Below are positions 23,101 to 35,100 of a stretch of DNA of 64,000 nt, one piece after another. The stretch is taken from NCBI GenBank assembly GCA_030765065.1, contig CM060985.1, positions 173,994,096-174,058,095 of the forward strand, written 5' to 3'. The stretch comes from Deroplatys truncata. Lineage: Eukaryota; Arthropoda; Insecta; Mantodea; Mantidae. Within the stretch, counting starts at the first letter, position 1, and each line of letters opens with the position of its first letter. The translations under genes were made by a program, and so were the position numbers. A model generated the notes under the pieces. It had not been told where the DNA came from and did no database searches. It saw nothing but the letters and a program-made list of their open reading frames with translations.

Positions 23101-26100
23101 AGTTCATATGATCTGACTAGAGACATTGTTCGCAGTGATGTTACTTTTCATTTCTTGAATTAAATGGGTGGGTGAAAACATCACAACCAGCAATGAGCAT
23201 AGCTTTGAAGAACAGAAAGAAAAAGTGGTGTTCCTGATAAGAGAGATTTTTCTTTTTCAAGCTGTAAGGAATCCTTTCTTTGCTCCATTTATGGTTTTAT
23301 TGAAAGATACCTCATTTCTATAAGGGATAACGATGTTGATTGTTTGCTGTTTCTTCCGAGTTTCCAGTTCTCTGCTTTTCTGTCTTTTTTTACCTTTCTT
23401 TTCCTTCCCAAAGGAAGGAAAGAAATTAAATTGAGTTTTATTTATGGACGTTCTTTAACTACTATAGTCATTAGTATCCCATTCTATTGGGTGTGAAAAG
23501 TGGAAAGTTTGCTCAGAGACCTCTTTATCAGGCTTGAGGTTCTTTTACATGCCACAAATCTATGACACGGGACCACTGGGCTTTACTTCCCATTCGAAGG
23601 AAGCCATGCTAAGGATTTTTACACCTGAAAAAATCCATCACCCTCCACCGGGTTTGAACCTGCGACCTTGGGAAGTAGAGGCTAGCATGGTAACCACTAC
23701 ACCACGGAGGACAACTTGAAGGAAGGAGTCCACTTCTGTAAGAAATTCATACTTTGTCTTAGTAATCATCCTTTCTCTGTACCTAGTCGTTCTCTGTGGT
23801 AAGGTGGTACCACGTAGCCTCTAAACTGCATTCCTTCTTAGGTTGATCCACGCCAAAACAAACACATGTGACCAGTGCACCGTGGTACAACACTGTAGCA
23901 AATGCACACAGAAAAATAGTCCCATGTTAATAATCTAAATTTTAGAATGAATGTATCCTTAAATGGTATAATATTCTATACAAATTCCTAAAAGTGTAAT
24001 TAACGCTAATTTGCACCTTTAAACAGAGCTACAAGTCCCAACATGCAATTCATATAAGTACTTGACATCCGGGTATGCTCAGAATATTGTTTGTAGCCAG
24101 AAACCAGCCGTTTCTGTTTAGTATCATGGCGGACGTAACTTGCTCTTGCGTTTCCGTCGACTTACGTAAAGCATAAGCGGACAAACCATTGACTAGTGGT
24201 GAAAAAACAATAGAGTTGGAAGTTTATTGTAAGTTATGTGAGAAATATCTAACACTTCCGTGAAAGAAATGGTGAAATTAACTTCTGAGTTCACCAGTGT
24301 TTCGAGTACAAGTATAAACAGTACTCGTTTAAGTAAAATCTGAAATGAGAAACTGGTTACACGCGGGAAAAACAGAAAGCTTTAGAAATAAGCGATGCAA
24401 GAATGGGACAAGAATGTTATTCACGTAACAATATACAATTTCTTTTTTAAAAATGAGCCGCTGACAGTTGATAAAAGTGCTGCTTCCAGAGAGCGAATAA
24501 ATGTAACATATCGCATACCTGTTACTTTCTTTTTCGCTCGTTGCTTTTAGAATTAACTATTATTATATGTGGAAACATTTATTTTGTTGTAACTATCAAT
24601 CTTATCACCTTCAACCCTATTAGAGTATGCTAGTCATTGTTTAAGTTGTCGGACAATGTTCTCTTTGCCTGTACTCTGTCACATGGTCATGAAAATATGA
24701 CAGCATTTCTGCCGCAAATGGCAGAAGGATACATTACAACGGTGCACTGGTTATCTGAGTTTTGTTTTGGTGCAGATCAACCTAAGAGTGAATACAGAGT
24801 AGTTCTTAAGGTTGTGGGTTCAAACTCGGTGGAGGGCATGGATTTTTTCAAAAAATCCTTAGCATGGCTTCCTTCAGAAGGGAAGTAAAACCTGTGGTCC
24901 TGTGTTGTAGATTTATGGCACATAAAAGAGCCTCAAGCCTGATAAAGAGGCCTCTGAGCAAACTTTCCAGTCTTTCATGCCCTATGTAGAATGGAATGCT
25001 AAGAACCATAGTAATTAAAAGAGTGTCCATAAATAAAACTCAATTTATTTTTTTTTTTTTTCTCTATAGCATGTGGTTCTGTCTGCTTTAATTTTTCTCA
25101 TCTTAAGATCTGAAAAATATTTTAATCCATTGAAGATCTGTATTGTTGGCATAGCATACAAATAATGCTACATCCTTGAAAGGGAAACAATAAATAGAAC
25201 ATTTTAAAAACCTGATCCTGATATCAGAACTTATAACCAGAGTAAAAATATTCCATCTTAAGACACACATAGGCTTCTTTCTAATAATGCTTTTGTTAAT
25301 CAGATTTTTGGGTGGAATACAATACTTCCTCTACTTACTATAGTAAGTGAATGCAAAGAATTAGCAGAATGGAGACAAAAAGTATGGGAAGAAAAATGGG
25401 AAAAAATGGATAGGAAAATAGTAGCAATTAAAATGCTAACGAGAAAAGAAGAAAAGCAAATTAAGAATATGGGGGAGTTCTTAAAGAAAGTAAAAGAGAA
25501 ATGGATTAGAAAAGTAAGAGAGATAAGAAAGGTAGAAAGGCAAATGGAGGAAGGAGAAGATGGGCAAATAGGGATAAAAGGTAGTAAGGAATGCTTAGAG
25601 GAGCCAGAAGGCCAGGGTGCCAGGCAAAAAGAGCAGCATAGCTGGCAAGGAAATTTTTACATATGTTAAGTTACTTTATAAGTGGAACATTGTAAAAAGA
25701 ATTATGTAGAAAAATGTACAAATAAAGTATCGTAAAGTACTATAGTAAGTGGAGGAAGGAAAAAATGCAGGTAATACAGATTATTTGTAAACACATGGTG
25801 TGTGTAAAAGCTCGTTTTATGATGCTGGTAAAATGCCAAGCACAGTTAGTTCAGAGCTGTTTGCTAAAGTATGTGGCCACATCTAGCAATAGTTTCTTGG
25901 ATAATCCATCTTGAAGGATCTGCAGCACATTACTTTAATAAATTTCCCTTTTATAGCATTGTTAGTAGTACTGTTTGTCCACTGAAACAACATTATATAG
26001 AATATTGTGAGTTCACCAGTTTTCCGGTAGTCACTCTTCAGCTTTCCCTGTGTGTAGCATTGCAATTAATGACTTGCTTACTGATGTTTTGAACATAGGA

Positions 26101-29100
26101 CTTATCAAGCAGAAACTCATTGAGTAAACAACAATGAACCTCACAACAACCACCTTGACAGTGAGCCTTCGAGAAGGTTTGGTACACAGAGGGAAGGTCA
26201 GGTGTAGATGCTTTTGCTTGCACCTCAATTGGATTCCAGATGTTTTGTTAGTAGAGAGCACCTACCTTTCTTTCTTACTCTCTCCAACCAATCATATGCC
26301 AGCTAGCACTGAAGAACATGCCTGCAAACAAATGTGAGATTAATTTTTCCCTTAACTCTCAGCCTACATCGTGACATTTGAGATTCCCAATTTTATATTT
26401 CAACAATCTTCATTAGTGTACATGTCTTAAGTTGCTGCTTTAATCCAGATCTAGTTTGTGTCATTTGTTTTATAACCTGAACACAGAAATTTTCTTCTCT
26501 TTTACAGCCGCCAATTTGATAACATTAAGCGAGTTTTTAAAGTTGTGGAGGACATGCAGGGATCAGTTATACAGAACATCAAGACACATTTCCTACTGCC
26601 AGATGAACTGGCCAAGTAAGTAATATTTCATTAAAGGATCTAGATGGCATTGTATGAAAATCATCTAGTGCAAAGGTTTGACTCCAAGAGTTTGCTACCA
26701 ACATTTTCATAATTATCTTGCATGCATTTGAAACCTGTTCAAGATGGAAGTAACAGAAAAACAAAAAATATTTTTCTCTTAAACTAATTAAAATTAAGAA
26801 ACACCTGTGCAACAATTTGTTTATGTTTGTATACTAAGTTCAAATTAAACATTTGGGAACAAGGCAACAAACGTAGGCTCCAAGGAGCATTTCATACTAT
26901 CATATCAAAAAGTGCTTTATAACTTCACGGTTAATCAGCCTTGTCAAATTAATGAAATCACTCAAAGTCAAGCTTTAGGCTGTTGTGAGCTCCATGGCCT
27001 TCTTCAGGAACTGATGGAGAAACTGTAAAAACATAGTATTTATATACCTGTAGGTCAAGGACAGAGCTACAATTATGTTAGCCAAAGGGCATAACAGCGG
27101 CTGACGATTGGATGTCAGAAGCCATACTTGGACACCAGCTATAAAACACAATTTTGAATAATGTTAGCCCTGCCTAGCAAGTGATGGACCTTACAGAAAA
27201 TATGATTCTGGATAATGTCAGTACTCCATGACAGGTGACGAGCCGCGTGGAAAACTCTTGTCCTGTTAAACAGTTGTGTAGCTAGCTAAACCATGCGGTC
27301 CAGTCTTAGCAATTTTATTAATTTAACACGGCTGACTGTGAAGCCATAGTCAGTAACATTCACCGTGAAAGTTTTAAGCCATACATATCAAAAAGTGATT
27401 AATTATGAATAAAAAAATTAATATTTTGCCAACAGTTTCATATAGCTCGTTAAAATTTTGTGTGCACTATACGGGATGATTAAAAAAGGTGTCTAACATT
27501 GCAACAGGAAGTGGGATTGGCCATAACTAGAATAAATGTTTCAATGATTGTATGCGCAATGGACCAATTTACGTGTGTCGAGCATTTACACTTCAGAACA
27601 AGCTAATTCTAATGAACAGTTTATTGTCACAAATGCTTAACAATACAGTTGTTGTGTAAACATTCATAAACACCAAACAGGAGATAGGATGATTTCTGCA
27701 TGTCATGTCGATGTTATGGAGATCCTCCATGTGGTTACCATGCTTCAGTTCTTCTCAAAGAGCCCCAAACTCTTTCGATCACACCTAGCTGCTGTCTCAG
27801 ATTTGGGCACATGCTCTTGTAATGTATGCACATGTTGATGGGTTCGACATACACCAATGTCTTTAAATGTCCCCATAGCTAGAAATCCAATAAATTGAGG
27901 TGTGGTAAACAGGAGCACATGCTACTGGACCTCCTTGACCACTCCATCGTCCATTAAAAGTTTGGTTTAAGTATTAAGAAAATGTGTTTGCATAAACCAC
28001 ATGCATTGTCTTTCTACAATCACAGCGTCATCCAAAAAAATGGATAATTTATTGCACAGGAATCAATGATGTGTTCGGTTAAAATGTATGGTGCTAGGAG
28101 TCTGTCACACACACATTTATACTAAAACGATCCTGATGCCTTACCTCGATGGCTGCTTGAGAATTTGCATCTGCCCACATGTGTGTGTTGTGGTAATTTA
28201 CTATGCCATTTCTGGTGAATCCTGCCTCATCCGTAGATAAGATGCAGGCTGTAAATTGCGGAAGTTCAGCACTGGTGTAGAAGCCATTAAAGAATTGTGA
28301 TCTGGTATGGTGGTCAGGTGACCTAAAGCCCCTTGTACACGATCAAACTTTTTTTTCAATTCAAGAGTTTACAAAAAAAATTGTGAAATATTTTTCAATA
28401 TGTGACAAGATTGGAAAAGACTTGGCAAGACTTGACAATGTTTAAAATGTGTATTTACAAGTTGTCTCTTCGCCAAACTTCAGAACACATTGGTAATTTG
28501 TCATGCGCAAAGCAATTTAGTATTTGTGTCACAGTATAACAATTCAAAATGAAATATTGTTCTTTACTAATATTATGTAGCACTTTTCACGTATTATATC
28601 CAATGAAATCACATTACGAGTGTGGAATACAATGAAAATAACACCAACTGATACGTTAACCACACTATATAACATTGCATTAATGTATACTTAGTTTGGA
28701 AAACTTCCTGGCAATTATTTCTTCATAATCACCTTCATCTGCTCCATCTTGTGATAATCCATGGAGCTCTGACGTACAGACATGGTCAGCTTATGTATAA
28801 CCTAATCAGTTCGCATACGACATACCTTGGCCAGGTAGCCATTTTTGTTTACTTTTTAGTTTCAGCCATGTTGCAGATTTCGGACGTACTGTGAATACTC
28901 GCATTTCATTGGCTAAAGCCATCAAATCATTGTGAAATATTTGACTGTTTAGAGCATGTCCTTATTTGTTTTCAAGACTTTCAAAGAGTTTAAAAGTATT
29001 GGAAGCAATTTGACAAGAAAAGCTGTGACAACTCTTGAAAAGTCTTGTAAAGGGTTGAATTTGACAAAAATTTGATCGTGTACAAGCGGCTTAAGAGCTT

Positions 29101-32100
29101 ACACATGTTGAACATGTTAAAGATACAGTAAGTGCTCATGCAGAACAAACTACACAAGAGCATGGTTGATACTCTCAGCAGCTGCACTTGTTTGAGGATC
29201 ACGTTCTACATTTTGTAAAACCCGTTCTTCCATTTCTGGTGTGCAAATAGTATTACATCTACTGCGATTCATTGTTCTGGCTGCGAATGATCTGGTTCTG
29301 TGAGTGGCTGGAATAGTTCAGTGAAAAGCTTTTCCGATGGAATGTTGTGTTGTGGATGTCTTTCAGCGTACATGATAAATGGGCCTGTTGACTACCATTG
29401 GCTAACCCATAGTGAAAACCATGTCTACCATTTCCCTTGTGGAATAGTATGAGTCCATTTCACTGTTTACGTTGTTCACACAGCACGGAACCACTAATCT
29501 CATTTTGGTACCTCACTGCAATGCATGCACAACTCTTAAGACTGAATATCGGACATATGCAATGACCTTCAACAGAAAGATAGACAACACAACTCAAACT
29601 CAACACGAGTAAAATAGCTCATATCTCAACAGGTATTTGTTTCTGAACATATACGAGGGTAGTCCCAGAAGTACCCGACCTGACGTATATATAGTGGTTG
29701 TTTCAAACAAATGACTATGGTAGAAAGTACCACCCATATAAAGCTGAAGTTTGACAATGCTATGTTGTTTAGTAATTGTTTGGCAGCCATTAATAGTGAA
29801 CACTCTCAGCGAATTTGTAAACATGGATAAAACTGGCCATCGTTATATGATACAATACTTTCATTTGTAAGGTCTTAGTCCAACTAATATTAAAGCTGAG
29901 CTAGATTCTACTCTGGGGGAGTCTGCTCCTTCGTTTACAACAGTAAAATATTGGGTGGCAGAGTTTAAGCGAGGCCGTAGAGCTGCCAAGATGAACATTG
30001 CAGTGGTCGACCAAATGAGGTTACCACGCCAGAAATTGTGAAGAAAATCCACAAAATGGCATTGGATGACCATCGACTGAAAGTGTATGAGCTAGCGGAC
30101 ATTGTAGGCATTTCAAAAAGTGCTGTACTTCGCATACTAATTGAAAATTTAGACATGAAAAAACTCTGCGCAAGATGGGTGCCATGTTTACTCACAATGG
30201 AACAAAAGCAGCAACGTGAGGATGTTTCATTCGAGTGTTTGGCGATGTTTTGCTACAATAAAGTTGAGCTTTTGCATCGATTCATTACCATGGATGAAAC
30301 ATGGGTCCATCACTTCACACCTGAAATGAAGGAATAGTCAAAACAGTGGATTGAAAGGGAAGAATTGGCTCCAAATTAGGCGAAGACAGTTCTATCTGTA
30401 GGCAAGGTCATGGCGTCAGGTTTTTGGGATGTGTGTAGGATAATTTTCATTGATTATCTTCAAAAAGGAAAATCAATCAATGGTGAGTATTATGCAAAGT
30501 TATTGCAGCGTTTGAATGATGAAATGAAGTAAAAATGGCCGCATTTAGCAAAAAAGAAAGTTCTGTTTCATCAAGACAATGCACCATTTCACACATCCAT
30601 TATCACCATGGCCAAAATCAATGAGTTAAAGTTCGAATTGCTTCCTCATGCACCCTATTCTCCAGACTTAGCCCCCTCTGATTATTTTCCGTTTCCAAAG
30701 TTGAAGAAATGTCTTGGTGGTAAAAGATTTGGCAGAAATGAAGAGGTGGAGTTTGCAGTTGATGGCTATTTTGTAGAACTCGGCGGTTCTCACTATAAAC
30801 AGTGTATCAACGCTATTGAACATCGCTGGGAAAAGTGTATCGAGCTGAAAGAGACTATGTAGAGAAATAAAGATGCTTTTTCCCAAAATGTTTGTGTTTT
30901 CTTTGTTAGGTCAGGTACTTCTGGGACAGCCCTCGTAATTATAGAAACACTTATTCTAGTTGTGACCAATCCCAACTCCTGTTGCTATATTGGACTGTTT
31001 TTGTTTTTTTATAAACGCACAGTATGTTTTATGTTCAGAGTATATGGTAAAAAAAGCCAAAGCAGTCAGAAGAAAACTGTAGAGTTTTGGATTTTCACAG
31101 ATGCATTTTTTAAGGCAAGCTTAGCTTTTATTTAAAGAAATATAGTTATGTACAAATGTATGTTCAGTAGAGTGTAAGACTATTGTCATTGCAGGAGGTA
31201 TGGTGCTGTAGTGTTCATTGCTTGCATGAGATTTGAGACAAGCAAGAGGAAGTTGCAGTACCTCACTTTCCCAGACTTCTATCACTGTGCACAGGCCATC
31301 ATGTCTTCATGGACGTACATGGATCGCTCAACTCCAGACTATGACGACACAGATCTGGACAAAGAGTATTTATTGGATTTGCGTGAACTACGCATTCTCT
31401 TAGACAAAGAGAAAGAGCACAAACAGTGAGTATTTTTCCTTTTCTACCATGTACTTAGTAGGTAGGTGAAGTATTGCATTCCGTTAAAAAATTTGATATG
31501 ATTTCACCGAAAATACATGTTTTGAGACTCCCTGAATTCCCCCACCTCCAAAGAAAGCATTTTAGAAAAAGTCTATTTGTGTGTTGTGTCTGTGAACAAC
31601 ATATCTGGTATAGGTATGTAGATGATATTTTTGCTATTGTTCCAAAAAAACTTTCAGAAGATGCTTTGAAATTATTAAATTTACAAAAAAGATCTATTAA
31701 ATTCACAACAGAAAAAGAAGAAAATGGCCAATTACCTTACCTAGACATCAGGATCATCAGAAATAATGCACACAACAAACTAACGTTCGGCATTTACAGA
31801 AAACCAACGCACACAGAAAACTATATTAAAAACAATAGCTACAATCCTACAAGCCACAAACATGCAACTTTAAATATTATTACAAACAGGTTAGTACATA
31901 TACCAATGGAGAAAGAGGAATACCAGAAAGAATACCAACACATTATCAACATAGCCACTATGAATGGATACCAGAAAAAAACAATAGATAAGAAGATAAA
32001 AAGGTTTGAAAGACAGAAATACATCCAACAAATGACTACGTTACTCAGACAACAAAAACCACAAGCATATAGAAAATTCACTTATCACCCTTGGACACAT

Positions 32101-35100
32101 CATAAATTTCAAAGGATTTTCAAAAAATACAACATCACCCTGTCTCCACAGAATAACCACAACATACAGAAACTACTATGCAACAGAACAAAAGATCCTA
32201 TCCCCAACGATAAATCAGCTGGTATATATCAAATTGATTGTAATGAATGTAACCTGGTATACATAGGAAGAACCAAAAGAAATCTTGAAATAAGACTTAA
32301 AGAGCATATGAGATGCATTTACCAAAAGCAGCCAGATAAATCAGCAGTAGCACATCATTTCTGGTCTTCAAACCATGATATCACTCCAAACATAAAACTC
32401 TTAAAACCGATCAACAGCAGCAATGAATTGGACATCTGGGAAAAAATACATATTGTCAAACACAGGAATCACCTAATGAATTTCGAATTGCCGCCACCCA
32501 ACAGCCTTTGGAGGTTCATCAGCCCAGCACCAGAGAACACCACTAGCCACACACATCCCCCAGACGATGACCGGCAAAATCAGATGAGGACATGCTGACG
32601 ATGCGAACAAGCCGTCTCCCGAAACGCGTTCAAGTAAGAATATTATAGTGATGTAGTGTAACAACCTTCAACTCTCTTTATTTTAAAACATAACACAAAA
32701 ATGAAATGTTCAATAAATGCCAAAGTTGGTATTTAGGTTCAGCATCTTCCAGAGATACAACATTTTACCCTCCCCATCTCAAAGCACCGTTTACTTGGAA
32801 GACTTTTTTAAAATTTCAATTTTCTAAAAAAATATCTCTTAAAGTTTTTGAATAAAATGCCATATTAATATAACAACTATTGGTGACCAATTTTTAGAAG
32901 CAAGACCATTAGGAAGGAATCCGAAAGGAAGACCAAGGATAACCTGGGAAGAAGGGATTAAAAGAGCAGTGGCTAAAAGAGGAAAGACTTGGAATCAGTT
33001 TAATAGACTAGTAAAGCATAGGATGGAGTTTAAAAAATCTGATGTGTTACACTCACATGACTTTCTCTACTCTTGTACAAACTATTTTTACAAATGCTTA
33101 TTCTCCATATGCTTCATGTTAATCGAGATGTTAATCTTATTGCTAATTTTCCTGTAGATGCAAGGGGAATATGGTAGTATTTAAGCGATAGTCAAATGTT
33201 TTAAGAGCTGGTTGCTATGTGGCGCATTTCATTCTCTTTATATTTCCAGGACATAAAAAAAATGAATGACGAATTCCCATTTGAGAAAAAGTATTGGAAA
33301 ATTTAAGGGAATGACAAGCAATATCTCGAAAATGGTTCACTCAACAAAAAAAATGTATATGACATAAATTGTGTATTTTAACGCGATCTACATTTTTTAT
33401 GTAGTAAAATTTTGTCTATCTCTTATGGTTTACAAGTTATGCAAAAGTCGTTCACAATGAAGAATACTTTTGGAGACATTCCCAGAAAATTCGAGATATA
33501 CATTTCATTTTTCATGAAAATATCTTAAACATATGATAATCAAAATCGTTAGAGGCATTTTTGAGAAAATTAAAATTTTCGAAAAATGTTCCATGTAAAG
33601 GGTAATCTGCGGTGAGGGGATTTTCTTGAAAACCTTCGTGTCGCATCTCTGGAAGATACTGAACCTAAATACTAAGTTTGGTGTTTATCCGACTGTTCGT
33701 TTCTGAGTTATGCTGTTCACAGACACACACATGGACATGTTTCCAAAAATGCATTCTTTTGGATTCAGGGGGTCTCAAAACATGTATTTCCGGTGAAATC
33801 TCAGTATCGAATTTTTGGGTGGAATACAATACTTCCCCTGGTTACTATACGTAGTAGAGAAAGTAAAAATGGATCCGAGGCAAACCCCTGACACCTCGAT
33901 AGTGGTAGAACAGGGAAGTTGAAGAAGAAGAAGAAAAATCTTCGCTTATCTTGTACAATAATTCAATAGCAGGACATGTTTCGAAATCTCTTGATTTCAT
34001 CATCAGCTTCGTTTTCTCTCTTGTTGTTTATTTATGTTGTTGCAGTTACTGCCACCAGGTGATGGATTGTTAGCTACGGTAATGCCATCTATTGGAAGTA
34101 AAACAAATTTGTTAATAGAATCAATCAATTCCTTACACGATCTTTATTCTTTAATATAAATGTTTTCTCCCACACCATTAAAATGCCGTATGTTTTAAGA
34201 TATTTTCATGTCAAATAAAATGTATATGTTGAATTTTCTAGGAATAGCTGTGATGTCTTCATTCAGAAGGAATTTTGCATAATTTTGTGTAACTGGTAAA
34301 CATTAAGAATTAGACAACCTACTACACAAAAAATATGTTGTTCACCAATGGCACTGGGGATTAATTGATCTGCATCATTTTCCCTCTGGCTTCCCAACAT
34401 AAAGTCTGTAAGTTATCACTTTTAAGGCCTTTGCATTTGGCGAGATGTTGTTTGTTCAGGATGACATCTTCTTCACAGAGAGTGCACTTGGGTGTAGGTA
34501 GACATCGTATCTTATAGAGGTGTTCTGTGAGGCAATCGTGGCCAGTTGCCATCCTAAATAAGGCCACTGCAGTCTTCCTTGGCATTTTTTGTATATCAAC
34601 TCTATCTTTTAATTTATCTTCTTCTTCAAGTCTCTGCTGTCTTTTGAAATGTTGTTTAATGTTAATTAATTGTTTATTTATTTCTATTTGTTCTGCAGGT
34701 TTTATTTGTTGTATTGCACCTTTCTTTGCTAATTGATCTGCATGTTCATTGCCCAAAAGTCCGACATGAGCTGTGATCCATTGTAGAGTGACATGATTTC
34801 TAGTTTAAAATGAAGAGAGTTGGAGGTTGTTACACTACATCACTAAAGGTAACAACCTCCAACTCTCTTTATTTTAAATTATGACACATCACTGCTACTA
34901 GCTTCTCAATCTTCAAAATTAATTAATGATTTCTAGTTTCAACTGCTTCGATTAGGCTGCTGTTTATTTAATATATTTTTTAATATTGTATTAATTTTGT
35001 GTAACTGGTAAATATTAAGAATTAGACAACATACTACACAAAAAAATATTTCAAATAAGGTTTGTGGTATCAGCCATTTCCGAGGTATATGTTTGCATTT

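Larger units (their letters stand above)
27478..31010 (-). mobile_element. Large IS630/Tc1-like transposon with two nested elements
   Basis: Imperfect terminal inverted repeats: left GCAACAGGAAGTGGGATTGG then CCATAACTAGAATAA; right read in reverse GCAACAGGAGTTGGGATTGG then TCACAACTAGAATAA. The minus-strand transposase is decayed: N-terminus near 29460-29380 ([15 protein letters not shown]), then [11 protein letters not shown] near 29220, and after the first nested element [20 protein letters not shown] (first catalytic Asp) near 28250-28190, then the C-terminus [20 protein letters not shown] near 27800. Two insertions (28328-29090 and 29654-30935) account for over 2 kb. Confidence 0.75.
31437..32877 (-). 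repeat. R1 copy k, split by a PLE, 11 bp from the exon 5 donor
   Basis: Reverse divergent R1 starts within the T-run that directly follows GTGAGTAT of the exon 5 donor. It is interrupted at GTGAACAACATA (31604), resumes AAATGAAATGTTCAATAAAT at 32701 and fades at about 32877. Confidence 0.75.

Noticed and set aside
25406-25669. Coiled-coil host protein
   Set aside because: The ORF lies within a LINE insertion bounded by a 13-bp duplication.
31474-31606. N-terminal extension of the PLE protein
   Set aside because: The open frame upstream of 31607 is R1 sequence before the insertion boundary; the PLE reading begins at the YVDD box.
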